From the NCBI GenBank assembly GCA_036426205.1, contig CM071567.1:291215141-291279140 (forward strand): 64,000 nt of DNA, read 5' to 3'. Each line of letters starts with the position of its first letter. Position 1 is the stretch's first letter. A program made the translations under genes and the position numbers. This stretch comes from Ascaphus truei. Taxonomy: Eukaryota; Chordata; Amphibia; Anura; Ascaphidae. Positions 1-11,064 of the stretch are shown one piece after another. The notes beneath the pieces were generated by a model. The model had not been told where the DNA came from, did no database searches, and was given only the letters and a program-made list of their open reading frames with translations.

Positions 1-1135
1 CGGGGCTGGCTTCTTCTTTGTGAAGAAGGAGATCACTTAGGCCGTGCATTGACTTCTCGCGACTCAATAAGATCACGGTAAAAGACCGGTATCCCTCTTC
101 CGCTTATCTCAGAACTGTTCCGATCGTCTCCAAGGGGCCTCTATCTTCTCAAAGCTCGACTTAAGAGGTGCCTATAATCTCATTTCGCATAAGGCAGGGG
201 ACGAGTGGAAAACAGCATTAATACACGTTCTGGACTTATGAATATCTTGTTATGCCCTTTGGTTTATGTAACGCTCCTGCTGTTTTTCAAAGTTTCATGA
301 ACGACATTTTCCATGATGTATTGGGAACATTGTCATGGTCTACCTAACGACATTCTTATTTTTTCTAAAAATCTGGGAACACATTCAACATACCAAACTT
401 GTGCTTTATAGACTCGTTCTATTCGCCTAATGCCAAGATGGAGAAGTGTTTGTTCCACCAGGCCTCTACTACTGCCTTCTTAGGCTATATCATCTCCAGC
501 CAAGGCTTCTCATGGATTCAGATAAACTGAAAGCTGTTCGATTGGCCGCTGCCTAATTCACTCAAGGCTGTGCAGCGTTTCTCGGCTTTGCCAACTTTAC
601 AGGAAATCATCAAAAAAAATTATTCTATATCTCTTCCCATCACCGCATTGACCAAGAAGGGCGCCGATATCTCATCCTGTCTCCAGAGGCTATTCTTGCT
701 TTTGAGGTTCTCAAGAAGCTTTCGTTTCTGCACCCATCCTTCGTCATCCGGATACCTCCCTCCCCTTCACTTTGGAGGTCGATGCCTCGGACGTGAGCCG
801 GCGCAGTCCTTTCCCAGAGGACTTCTCCCCAGAGAAACTTCACCCCTGTGGTTTTTTTTCACGGAAATTTCATCTGCCGAAGGAATTATGAGGTTGTAAT
901 CGTGAACTTTTGGCCATAAAACTGGCTCTTCAAGAATGGAGACACCTTTTGGAGGGTTCCAAAGAACCAGTTGCTATTCACACTGACCACAAATGTGTTA
1001 TTATTGAGGGGGCTCGTCATCTGGATCCCACCAAGCTCGTTGTTCACTCTTCTTTTCCCGCTTTAAACTACACCATCTCATATATTCCTGGTACCAAAAA
1101 TGTCACCCGCGACGCTCTCTCTCGTCAGTTTCACA
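1..1135 (+). pseudogene. Ty3/gypsy copy A: reverse transcriptase and RNase H remnant
   Basis: Broken pol segment that starts before the window. Reading across frames gives the gypsy reverse transcriptase core, including a [17 protein letters not shown] stretch near 250-285. The catalytic YLDD region near 330-350 is damaged by an indel. RNase H follows: FTLEVDASD at about 763-790 and the TDHK and YIPGTKN..DALSR motifs at about 980-1130. The same order and near-identical peptides occur on the opposite strand at 53960-52820 in copy B, which served as the guide. Several frameshifts and stops make it non-functional. The assignment to Ty3/gypsy is firm; exact domain borders are approximate. Confidence 0.85.
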
Positions 1136-1811
1136 CCGAAACCGAAGAGCTAATGAACCACGGAGCCTATTCTTCCTGCCAAATGTATAATTTCCACTTA
1201 CAACTTCGATGTGTTGTGACGAAATCAACAAAGCTCAAGCTCACATTCCCAGCAGGTTCAGGGTACCAAAAGGACACCTATACGCAGCTCCCACGCTTTC
1301 GCCATAAAGTTTTACTTTGGGGTCATTCTTCTAGAGCAGTCGGTCACCAGGCTTCAAAAGGACAGCAGATTCATTAAACGGACTTTTTGGGTGGCCAAAG
1401 ATGAACCAAGACATTCTCGACTTTACCACTGCCTGACCTGTATGTGCCCAGAGTAAGACACTCCATCACAAATCTTATGGACTTCTCTTGCCTCTCCCCA
1501 TTCTGGAACAACCATCGAAACATATTTCGATGGATTTCATTGTTGAACTGCCCATTTCCAAAGGAATGAACACCATTCTGGTCATAGTAGACAGGTTCTC
1601 TAAACGAGCACACTTTATTCCCCTCAAGGGTCTTCCTAACTCTGCCACTGGCTGATGTCTTCTCCAAAAAAAAATTCAGGTTACATGGCGTTCCCATTTC
1701 TATTGTCTCTGACCGTGGATCACAGTTCATCTCAAATTCTGGCGGACTCTGTATCTCTCTTATGTTTTCCTTTGGATACCATCCTCAACCACATGGGTAG
1801 ATTGTGGAGTT
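1136..1811 (+). pseudogene. Ty3/gypsy copy A: integrase remnant, truncated
   Basis: Continues the pol segment. The zinc-binding part shows the two histidines (GHSSRAVGHQ, about 1319-1350) and, after a frame change, the two cysteines near 1435-1450. The catalytic core begins [14 protein letters not shown] near 1532 and keeps the second aspartate region SDRG near 1709. Sequence after this is eroded, and homology stops near 1811 where the strand of the element flips. The third catalytic residue and the chromodomain seen in copy B are missing. In an intact element this enzyme inserts the cDNA into the genome. Confidence 0.8.
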
Positions 1812-3091
1812 GAAGCCAAGGCAATCCTAAAATAATTTGCACTGTGGGAGATTGAAAAATATCGAAGATGATTATCTCCTTATGACCATCAGCCAAGATC
1901 AATGTAAGAGGAATAGACTCCCAAATTATAAATGCCGGCTGGAGTGGTCAGCCGTCGATGGCCTCGAGGCCAATGGGGGTCTTCCTTCCGACCATGGGGA
2001 TTTGATTCTCCGATGCGAACTTCTGGTCCAGGAAGTTACCACCAGATCCCGAATCGATGAAAGTTTCAACCTTCAGGAAAAGGTTCGGACCCTCCAACGT
2101 GGCAGGAAGCAGAAACTTCTTTGGGAGAGCTTCAGGAGGAGAGGGGCAAGGAGAGACAGTACCCAGTAGAAGCCCCTCTACCTTTACTGGGTGTGCCCGT
2201 TTCCCGGTTTCAGGGGACAATTCTGTAGACGATGTTCCGGAGAAGCACAGAAGAAGCAAAGTCTATTCAGGCAACGCCGTGCTCTCTCCGTGGCCCGAAG
2301 TTGCTGACTGCCGACCTGCATTGGTTCCGGAGACACCAGTGCCAGGAGAGGTGTTGTAGGCGACCTGTGAGAAACAACAGAAGAAGGAGAGCGAGAACAG
2401 TGCCATTCGTGCCGTCGCTCCTGAGTACACTGATCCTTGCATAAACTCAGGGTGAACAACTCCTCCAAGGGAAGAAGGCTGGGTATGAGTAGCTAGGTCG
2501 TCTTTCAATGTATCTGAGTGTCCGTGCCAGTATGCGGCGGTGAGTGTCTCATCATTCCATTGGACTTCAGCGGCCAGTGTACGGAACTCGATGGCGTATT
2601 TGGCAGCCGATCTTCGGGCCTGTGAAATGCGAAAAAGAGAGAAGGCGGCGGTCTCGCACCGTGCAGGAGTATCAAATACAAGTTGAAACTCGCGTCTGAA
2701 GAGAGAGTAATCTTGCGTTACTTCGCTTTTGCGCTACCATAGGGGGAGGCCCAGGCGAGAGCGTCTCCGGTGAGCGAGGCGTAGACATATGCTACTTTAG
2801 CACGACCAGTGGGAAACAGGGAGGGGGACATCTCAAACTGCACCTCACATTTGTTTAAGAAACTGCGGCAGGCGAGGGTGTCCCCATTGTAGCGATTCGG
2901 AGAGGGAATCCGGGGCCCACGGTTGGCGTAGGTTGTGGCCACCGGTGGCGTAGGAGCCATGGGACTCTCCTGAGGGGAAAACTTGGCCAATTGCTGGGAG
3001 ACAGTAGACAGTTGGTTACTGACAAATTGTATGGCCTCTATGGAAATACTTGTACCCACCTCAGGGGGTCTGCGTTTGTTGGGCTCTGCAT
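1812..3091 (-). pseudogene. Ty3/gypsy copy A: gag and aspartic protease remnant
   Basis: Minus-strand 5' half of the element. Gag would start at the ATG whose complement is at 3089-3091, right beside the LTR. It shows the capsid-like stretch CEVQFEMSPSLFPTGRAKVA and, near 2270, an intact CCHC zinc knuckle (C-F-F-C-x4-H-x4-C) for RNA binding. The protease follows with the active-site stretch ETFIDSGSGGNFLD near 2035-2060, with DSG intact. The reading frame changes several times. Homology with copy B (54280-55538) ends at about 1812, exactly where the plus-strand pol fragment stops. It was therefore inverted relative to its own pol, or two copies were fused. Confidence 0.82.
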
Positions 3092-4040
3092 AATATCACG
3101 CCTGTATGCCCGCAGACCTGGCAAGACCCCAGTTCTGAGGTGGGAACGGTATTACACCACACACCCACAGCAGTGGGAGCAAGCCCGGGGTGTGGTATAG
3201 CGTTGCTGGGCCTGTAGAGAGAGTGGTTAACGATACTTGCAACGTCTGTTGGTGTAAGTGTAAGAATGGTCGTGTCCGTGTGCCAATGTCCAGGGGTCCA
3301 GAGAGTAGAGTCGTCAGGGTACAAATCCAGGTCCAAGGATTCCAGAGGTCAGCAAGTTAGAGTTTGTAGCAAGGTTCAAGGGGTACAGAGAGCAGGGTAG
3401 TCCAGGACAAGCAGGGGTCAAAGCCAGGGAAATCCAAAGTAAACACAGGAGCAGGATACAGCAGGGACACAGAGGGAGCACAGCATAGGTCAGCACACAC
3501 AGGGAAACAGGAACTATGCCGAGTGACGATAGAGAGCACAGACAGGGATTATAAAGGGAGACACACCAATAGGAGAGAGGGGAGGAGCAGAGAGAGAAGT
3601 GGGTGACAACAGGGATAGGTCAGGGAGAGAAGAGGAGGAGACAGTAGGGGCAGTCAGGGAATGGCCTGTAGGGACTGGGAGGAGGAGTCAGGAACGTGGC
3701 AGGCCCAAGAAGAGGAGCGTGTGCGCGCGCCCTCTGTAAGCTGAGGCTTCGCGCGCACAGGCTGCGACAGGAAGATGGCCCGCAGGGACCGGGAGGAGGA
3801 ACCAGAAGGGCGACAAGGCCCAGAAGAGGAGCGTGTGTGCGCTCCCTCTGCAAGCTGAGGGAGCGCGTGCACAGGGCACGTCATCAGGCGCACAGAGCGC
3901 CGCGCCGCGGGTACCCCAAGGGAGGGAGTCAGAGGAGTGGACGGAGCCGCCAGGGAAGGTGAGGCACTGGCCGCGGGCATAGCAGGTGTCTGGGAGCGGG
4001 GAGCGTCACTTCAGGGGCTCGGGGACTGCGTGGGCGCGCG
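3092..4040 (-). repeat. LTR of gypsy copy A (outer end approximate)
   Basis: Begins within a few bases of the gag start and is related over its first 150 bp to the copy B LTR at 50515. Shared words include gcctgtatgcccgcagacctgg, the gaggtggg block, cacacccacagcag and gttaacgatac. The outer part is rich in CpG and repeats the word gaggagcgtgtg. No clean outer TG..CA boundary is visible, so the far end is a guess. In this family the LTR would hold the promoter and polyadenylation signals. Confidence 0.65.
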
Positions 4041-4169
4041 AGACCTGCGGGTCATGCGCTGAGGCAGTGGGGTAGAGAGAGAGGTAGACGGAGCGGGACA
4101 GGAGTGGGAAAGGGTAGAGGGATTGGAAGGAGATGGGACAGAGGGAGAGAAAGAAGGGGAAGGAATCCC

Positions 4170-4292
4170 CTGAATCTTCACACCCACGCACCAGGGAGAA
4201 AAACTGGGACATTCCCAGGACGGACGGGCAACCGGGACAGCCCAGCAAAAACCGGGACTGTCCCAGCAAAAACGGGACAAATGGTCACCCTA
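4170..4292. repeat. Short repeats of a GGGACA/TGTCCC motif
   Basis: The segment contains gggac units spaced at about 20-25 bp (ctgggacattcccagg, aaccgggacagcccag, aaccgggactgtcccag, aacgggacaaatggtcaccc). It looks like the edge of an interspersed repeat next to the gypsy LTR. The family is not identified. Confidence 0.5.
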
Positions 4293-6032
4293 AATATAGT
4301 TCAAAACTGAAAACCCCTTAAAACAAATTTTGAATAGGTTGGGGGGATATTCAACTAAGGCTGCAGCATCAGATGGGTTGAAGTAAAAAAAAAAAGAATG
4401 TAGCCTACGGTCTTACTAATTCACATAGTCACTATAACCCCCACCTCTCTCCCCAAATCCCCTTTCTCTCGCTTCTCTCTCTCCCCCTCACCGCACCTCT
4501 CTATCCCCACCAATCCCCTCACCTCCCTCTCCACCTTTCCCGTCTTTCTCCATATCTCCATCGCAAACAAATAACTCCCTCATGCCTAGCCAAACAACTT
4601 CCTCGTTTCCTACCTCTCATCGGGCTAAACCACTCCCTCCTGTTTTCCCTCCCACCTTGCCAAACAACTCCATCCCACCCAAAAAAACAACTCACTACCT
4701 CCCTAATGGTCAAACAACTCCCTCAAAAACTAAGGGTCTCATAACATAGCTTCTTGGGGAGCAAGCATGCAGGCCGGTTTGACAGGCCTGCGTTAGAGGA
4801 TCTTGCCCTACTTCTTTTCTGATTTAAGAGCTTACATTTATTTTATTATCCCTTAAGAAGTTAAGAAGTATTTTGCAATTTAAAATTGTTTAAATATGTT
4901 TATTTTCCGTGCATTTAGATATTGTAAAAGTTTTTTAAATACGCCCATAGGCTATGTTCATTTTGTTTCCCGATATTAACAAAAAAATAGAAATATTTTC
5001 ATAAATAAATGTAGAGCTTTATTGCATTAGTGTGAACTGGGCTAAACTGTTAAACTGTCTTCCCCTCTATCTACAACACTAATCTGCTTTTTGTAGTACA
5101 GATAATATATGAGTTTTGCTTTCCAAAAGATATTACTAAAAACTTAACAGCTGCTATTGCCTGGTTTATTTCAGAACTAAGAAAGATTTATACTTATTTT
5201 GCCTGAGGAAAAATTGTAACAAAGAGTGAATATATAGTGTCTTTACAAGTTTCTTGTTTCAATGCTTTCAAATTATTATGAAGCGCAGGGACATCTAAGC
5301 TCATGAAATATTCCCAAATTAAGCACATCATGTCTAAATGTCTCTACAATGTGACTACAACATATGGTTTATAAATTGTAACAGGTGTGTTAGAACAGGT
5401 GGTCAGCACCATGCAAAGATATTGTTAAAAGTGACATAAGAAATGAAAATGATAATGTATTAATGATAGCTGGTTAGACAACTTTTAGGCTAAAGTTATA
5501 TCAAGGCACAATTCACAGTGCTTTTGATATTCTTAAAACTGTTTAATTCGTTTCGGGTTGATTCGTTCATATTTATAGAAATCTGAATGTGGACATGGCT
5601 ATGAAGTGAACACACTTCATTTAATTCCTCTATTTGATTCCTTACTAATCATATTCAAAGTCAATTGCAATCTTTTTACAATAATTTGTGTGTTTAAATT
5701 CACATGGACCATCTCCAAAAGGATATTATCTATAATGTACCCACATTAATCAAGGTCATTGTGGTATTGGGTTATCCACAACAGAATATGTAAGCATGTA
5801 CTGTACAGAAAGAGGCAGATTGACATATTTTAATTAGATGTAATCCCTCAAATCCTCTGTAAAGAACTTTACTTTGTAACCTCATGAATTAAAAAAAAAA
5901 CAACCTGTCACCTTGTTATTCAAGCCATCAACTTGTTCAATTAAAGTTATTATAGTTTTTCTCTTTTGGTCAGATCCACAAAGTTCTGTTAACTCCGGGC
6001 TCATTATGTCAAGTTATCAAAATCCTTAATGG
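4293..6032. other. AT-rich non-coding stretch, no feature recognised
   Basis: No reading frame, RNA gene or terminal repeat stands out. The first 450 bp are pyrimidine-rich on this strand (many ctccctc and caaacaactc words). The remainder is AT-rich with short A runs. Confidence 0.5.
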
Positions 6033-6189
6033 ACGCGAATGGGGCGTCCGCCATAGGGGGGGGGCAGGGTGGGGGCAGATTGCCCCCCCTGATCAGGGCC
6101 GCAAAACAGGGGGGCACAAGGGGGGAAAAGGGTACTGCTTCCCGGGCCCCGTGGGTCAGGCCGGGCCCCCTGCGCGGCTGGGCACCAGT

Positions 6190-6660
6190 TAGTTAAATAC
6201 ATTTTAAAAAAAAAGTTTAAAAAAATGGTGCCGATTCCCCGCGGTCCCGGCGCGCATGCGCAGGGCATGCAGGGCCCGCTTCCCCCCGCTCCCAAAGTGG
6301 GACGGAGGGGGAAGTACAAGCGAAGCTCCTCTGCGGCCCGCTCCCCCTTCCGCTCCCCCTCCCGCTCCCAACGTGGGACGGAGGGGGAAGTACCAGCTCC
6401 TCTGCGGCCCGCTTCCCCCCCTTGGCCAGCTTCCCACGCACCCACCTCCCACGTGCCCCCCCGCCCCCCCCCCCCCTCCCCCCCCCCCCCCCCCCCCCCG
6501 AGCCCACCTCCCGTGCCCCCCCCCGAGCCCTCCTCCCGCGCCCCCTCCCCAAGCACACCTCCCATCCCTGGCAGCTGCAGCGGGGATATCGGGGGCAGAA
6601 AGGGATATCGGGGGCAGGAGGGGGAAGCGTCCGGTGACAAGCTGCACCCACCCGGTCAAG
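6190..6660. repeat. GC-rich block with an internal duplication and a C tract
   Basis: Words such as gtgggacggagggggaagta and ctcctctgcggcccgct occur twice (about 6296-6345 and 6372-6412), so about 75 bp was duplicated. A near-pure C tract lies at 6463-6500. Long open frames exist on both strands (proline-rich or glycine-rich), but they are explained by low-complexity composition, not coding. Confidence 0.6.
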
Positions 6661-6663
6661 GTA

Positions 6664-7425
6664 AGTCACCCCACCCAGTCACTGTCACCCACTGTCACCC
6701 ACTGTCACCATAACCCACTGTCACCGTCACCCACTGTCACCATTACCCACTGTCAACGTCAACCACTGTCACTGTTACCCACCCACTCACTGACTGTCAC
6801 TCACCAAGTCACTGTCACCCACCCAGTCACTGTCAAGTCACTGTCCCACCCAGTCACTGTCACTCACTCAGTCACCCAGTCACTGTCTCCCACCCACCCA
6901 CTGTCTCCCACCCACCCAGTCACTGTCTCCCACCCACCCAGTCACTGTCTCCCACCCACCCAGTCACTGTCACCCACTCACCCAGTCACTGTCACCCAGT
7001 CACTCTCTCCCACCGTCATTCACCCACCCACATTCAACATTCATCCACCCACCCACCCACTGTCATTCACCCACTGTCATTCACCCATCCACCCACTCAC
7101 TCACCGTCATTCACCCACCCACCCACAATCATTCATCCACCCATCTACCGTCATTCACCCACCCACTGTCATTCACCCACCCACTGTCATTCACCCACTC
7201 ACCCACCCACCATCATTCATCCACCCACCCACCATCATTCATCCACCCACCGTCATTATCCCACCCACCCACCGTCATTCAACCGTCATTCACCCACCCA
7301 CCATCATTCACCCACCCACTGTCATTCACCCACCCACTGTCATTCACCCACCCACTGTCATTCACTCACTCACCCACTCACCCACTGTTATTCTACTGTC
7401 ATTCACCCACTCACCCACCCAGGCA
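6664..7425. repeat. Minisatellite of CACCCACTGTCA-type units
   Basis: About 760 bp of short units built from cacccactgtca, cccacccagtcactgt and cattcacccacccac. Unit length drifts from about 12 to 18 bp from left to right. The + strand frame stays open because units encode histidine, proline and threonine without stops. I regard this as a repeat, not a gene. Confidence 0.85.
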
Positions 7426-7669
7426 GGCAGACACATGTCTTTTGTTGAAAATATAAAAATAAACAGGTTGCATTGTAATGTTTTATTCTGTATCACAATA
7501 AGAAAACAGTTAAGTAAAAGTTGCGCTCTAAAATATATTTTTTCATGGTAGGTGCGCTATGGGTTCGGGGGGGGGGCGCTATGGATTCATGGGGGGCCTG
7601 CTCCTTTCATTTGTCCTGGGCCCCATGATTTCTGTTAGCGGCTCTGCCTGGATCACTCGCAGTCCTGGG

Positions 7670-7730
7670 CTGTTTTTGGCATTTATGGCGCCGTACAGCA
7701 CGTTAACGGCGCTATAAACGCCAAAAACAG
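7670..7730. repeat. Hairpin with 25 bp arms
   Basis: ctgtttttggc...tggcgccgt pairs with acggcgct...gccaaaaacag around an 11 nt loop. It lies inside the G/C-run element. Confidence 0.75.
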
Positions 7731-7839
7731 ACTCTGGGTGGACTGGGACGGAGGTGGGTGGGTGCCTCTGGCGCCGCGGCAGGCAGCTAGTGGTAGGCTA
7801 GCCTATGCTGCTACGCAGGAGGAAGCGCAGCGCACTGTC

Positions 7840-7916
7840 ATTGGTAGCACTTGGGAGTGATGCGGCTCTCATTGGAATGCCAATGAAAGCCGTCTCACTC
7901 CCAAGTCGGGACCAAT
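7840..7916. repeat. Second hairpin inside the same element
   Basis: attggt...cttgggagtga...cggct pairs with agccg...cactcccaag...accaat. The arms are about 33 nt with a few mismatches. Two strong hairpins within 250 bp suggest a subterminal structural region of the element. Confidence 0.7.
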
Positions 7917-8003
7917 CTGTGCCGCAGCCGGGACCACCATTGTGCTGCGGTTATAAATTATGCCCCCCCCCCCGAAAAAATTTCTGCGGACGCCCATGAT
8001 GGA

Positions 8004-8530
8004 CGGTATAAGCAAAAAAATGGAAAGCCAGTTAGCAGCACTAAAATCTCAATATAAATCTCGAAATAGTGCATGAGGGTAAGAGGATATCCTAAATCCT
8101 CACAAAGTAAATAGAAACAGAAGCCACAGCAGTCAGACAAAAAAATAGTTCACACATAATTTATCTTCAGAGAATACTCTAATTTGTATAGTAAACACCC
8201 ACCATTAAATGTGTACAACATTTTCAAGGTACTGCTATAAAAAGAGTGGTCAACATTCACACACTAATGAAGAAAATGAAAAAAAATGTGAAGGGAGGGG
8301 GTTGCGGGGGAACAAGGGACATACAGATGCAGCGACCTTTATCTGATCATTTAGATTGTTGAATCACGCACTATAGTGCCTGGTGGTAAAAGAATGTCCG
8401 CTGCAGACATAATGGACCATCGTATCAACACAGCAAGGTACCCACACACTAGTATCAAACAAACCGCCCTCTCCCAAAGAAAAAATATTACCTAAGAGGG
8501 TAGCTGCTAAGGTAATAAAGCTGTTTACAT
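8004..8530. other. Non-coding stretch, nothing recognised
   Basis: AT-rich sequence between the G/C-run element and the next palindrome. No coding or repeat structure was identified. Confidence 0.45.
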
Positions 8531-8800
8531 TTTATTTTTATTCATAGTGTGCATGAGCAGGGAGTCTCATGAGCTGAACAAAGTTGATTTCAGCCTTGGG
8601 CGCCCCCTACCTCCCGAGATACAAGCCCCAGTATGGGTTGTCGGTATCCCTTTATTTAGATCCCACATGGATTTTAACACAGCGGGGATACCGGCATCCC
8701 ATAACGGGGCCTGTAACTCGGGGAGTAGGGGTTCCCCGATATTGAAATCAACTTTTTCTAGCTCAGGAGATCCCTGCTCATGCACACTATAAATAAAAAT
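8531..8800. mobile_element. 270 bp imperfect palindrome (fold-back element)
   Basis: The left arm tttatttttattcatagtgtgcatgagcaggga returns in reverse complement at the right end. The arms (about 125-130 bp each) stay complementary almost to the centre near 8665. Both strands therefore give similar translated peptides. No transposase is present. The structure is that of a fold-back MITE or a recent inverted duplication. Target duplication is unclear because the ends merge into A/T-rich flanks. Confidence 0.75.
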
Positions 8801-8896
8801 TAAATTACAATATGTACTACCCACCAATACATAACCCACTCACCCACTCACCCACTGTGCCCCCATGTAAAAACAATTTTTATTTTATCTGCACAG

Positions 8897-9175
8897 GATT
8901 GATACTAGAGCCTGGCGGAGGTCCTCGGGTTGTCCCCGCAGGTGTCTGGGGCCCCAAGGGGGTCCTCAGGTGGTCTCCGTGGGTGTCTGGGGGCCCCACG
9001 GGGTCCTTGGGTTGTTCGTGTGGTGTCTGTGGGTCCTCGGATGGTTCCCACGGGTGTCCGGGGGCCCTGTGGGTATTGGGGGGTCCTCAGGTGGTACCTG
9101 TAGGTGTCCAGGGGCCTTCATGTGGTCCCTGTGGGTGTCTGGGGGTCCTCTGGTAGTCCCCACGGGTTCTGGGTG
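8897..9175. repeat. G-rich minisatellite, units of about 30-35 bp
   Basis: Repeated words are gtgggtgtctgggg, ggtcctcggg/ggtcctcagg and ggtcccc/ggtctccg. Units vary in length and sequence. Open frames on both strands come from the repeats. Confidence 0.75.
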
Positions 9176-9708
9176 ATCTATCCTGTGCATAAAAAAATGC
9201 AATACATTCAAATAAATACACCCCCCCCCCCAATACATACCGTACAGTAATGGGAAAAATGACTATTATTCAGATATGGATAATAGTGCATTTGTCCAAT
9301 TAAAATAAAACATAAATCAGCAGCATAAAGTGAATTAAACTATCACTTACTCCTGCCAGTATGAAGTCTGCCCTCCTCCTCATCACCGTCCTTGTCCTCT
9401 GTGGGCATCAACAGAAACAGCACAATAAAAAAAAACATTCTAATGTCCTCTAACCCCTTAATCAACATAGTGGTTTGTTACCACTATAGTAATAAAGGGG
9501 TTAACCAAACCTCCCCTGCTGCCCACCCACCCTACCCAGGGACACCATCCCGCTACCCATTGATTTGCACAGTGTTAAAACATGCCCATATAATATAGGC
9601 ATACTTTAACACTATAGCAATAAATGGGAAATCTAAAAGAAACAGGCCCAAAATAAAACACAGTATTACATAGAAAATAAAAATCTGTTACAAATGCCAA
9701 AAAAACAA
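9176..9708. other. Non-coding flank of the tandem repeat
   Basis: AT-rich. The words agtgttaaaacatgcccatata near 9571 and gcatactttaacact near 9600 are also seen near 39380. This part therefore probably belongs to the same repeat family as the tandem units that follow. Confidence 0.45.
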
Positions 9709-10215
9709 TTGATTGGCATGGTGGAACACCCATGCTGCCACCATTCCAGGTATACAACCTGCCAATCACCAAAAGAAGACTCAAATTAAAAACACATTCA
9801 ATTTTAATCTTAAATATGCCAAATACAATTGATTGGCATGGTGGTACATCTATGCCCTGTGCGCACGAGCTGCCACCATGACAGACAATATGCAACATGT
9901 CAATCACCAAAAGAAACCTCAAATTAAAAGCACATTCAATATTACTCTTAAAAATACCAAAAAAAACTATTGATTGGCACAATGGCACATCCATGCCCTA
10001 TGGGCATGAGCTGCTGCTATGCCAGGCAAAATGCAACCTGCAAAAAAAATCCAGTACAGTACATGCATCAAATAAAAACCACATTGCATTGCCAGCGATA
10101 ACACAAAAAAGTCGACAAACCCATTGATTGGCACAGTACCACACCAGTGCCTTGTGGGCATAGTCTGTCACTCTGTCAATCAATTGGAAACATGCAAAAA
10201 ATACATGCATCAAAT
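9709..10215. repeat. Tandem units of 120-155 bp, each with an internal palindrome
   Basis: Four units start at about 9709, 9828, 9967 and 10121. Each begins attgattggcacagt (or catggt), has a central tgcc..gggcat, then a partly complementary ctatgccaatcaatgg-like word. It ends in an A-rich stretch with acatgcatcaaataaaa. The head and middle of each unit can pair, giving a stem of about 85 nt overall. Further units occur at 18649-19000. The family was not identified by name. Confidence 0.75.
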
Positions 10216-10546
10216 AAAAAATACATTGCTTTACTGTACTGTCATGGGAGACCATGCAATTTACACCTTTATAACTGGGATCATTCACTGAGCAAAACAA
10301 GATAATGAAATAAATTTAAGTTTATGCGCACAAATTCGCTTACACATAATGGAATACAAAATACAGACAGGGTTTGGGGTCGAAAACTAGACTTTCCTGG
10401 GTACAGGGAACTCTAAATAAGAGTTTTACCCTGACCGGGACATAGCTCGGAATTTCCTGGTTCCTAAATCGGCGTGAAATTCTACACACCTCTCTCCCTT
10501 CTCTTCTGAGATCCCTTTCTTGACCGCGAGCTACCACCGATCCTCT
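10216..10546. other. Repeat-derived spacer
   Basis: Contains acagggtttgggg and cctgggtacaggga words that resemble, in reverse complement or direct form, the start of the repeat at about 20140-20200. Probably a truncated copy of that family. No coding signal. Confidence 0.4.
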
Positions 10547-11064
10547 GGAACTGAAATCGGCATTAGATCCCAGCCGTGTCCGCTATGTTCGATTTTAAGA
10601 ACTTGGGAGCAAAAGTCAGGACAGTTTCTGGCAGGCAGGCATTTCATGCTTGAAATCAAAGCCAGTTACTCTTCTATTCACGCAAGAGCAACTTTGAAAT
10701 ACTCGCCTGCGCTCTTTCTACAGAGAACTCTAATCTCATTGGCTCACAGGTTCTTTATAGTATTCTTTCATTAATGAAACTCATCAGCCAATCATTGTGT
10801 GGGAACTATCCCAGCAACCAATCAGAGCTAGGCCGGTAAGAAAATCTGGGTCAGCGGGAAATATGAAATAGCCAGGAGACATGCCAAGCCTGGCACCTCA
10901 CTCCCTGGCTATATTAACGCCACCCACTGGGACAGGCTCCTCCGGTCTGGCAGAGCATGTGGCATTAGAATGACTACCATTGTCTCCGGACCTGCGTATT
11001 CAGTTCTTCCCTGCTAACCATGCTTTTCTCACCTCTGGTATCCTCTGGTTTCTTTGAATGTCTT
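10547..11064 (+). repeat. Promoter-like repeat module, copy 1
   Basis: Matches 16628-17115 over nearly its full length and 17643-17850 over its right part. It contains ccaatca boxes at about 10786 and 10817 and the TATA-like word ggctatattaacgcc near 10907, in the order expected of an LTR or polymerase II promoter. It is directly followed by the 600 bp repeat at 11065. I infer a retroelement LTR or leader, but no matching coding region was found. Confidence 0.55.

Larger units (their letters stand above)
6033..8003. mobile_element. GC-rich element with G/C-run inverted termini
   Basis: The left edge reads atggggcgtccgccat followed by a run of G. The right edge is a run of C followed by gcggacgcccat, an imperfect terminal inverted repeat of about 12 bp. 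The heptamer atggacg occurs a few bases outside each end and may be the target duplication, though it is not directly adjacent. The interior is unlike its surroundings: a GC-rich block, a 760 bp minisatellite and two hairpins. No transposase is encoded. It is most likely a non-autonomous DNA transposon of unknown superfamily. Confidence 0.5.

Noticed and set aside
6026..6669. Three overlapping minus-strand frames of 150-204 codons
   Set aside because: All are glycine-rich products of G/C runs, mutually overlapping in different frames.
6256..7551. Plus-strand open frame of 431 codons
   Set aside because: It consists of proline-rich low-complexity sequence and a minisatellite translated as His-Pro-Thr repeats. 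Other frames over the same GC-rich part are open too. No domain or start context.
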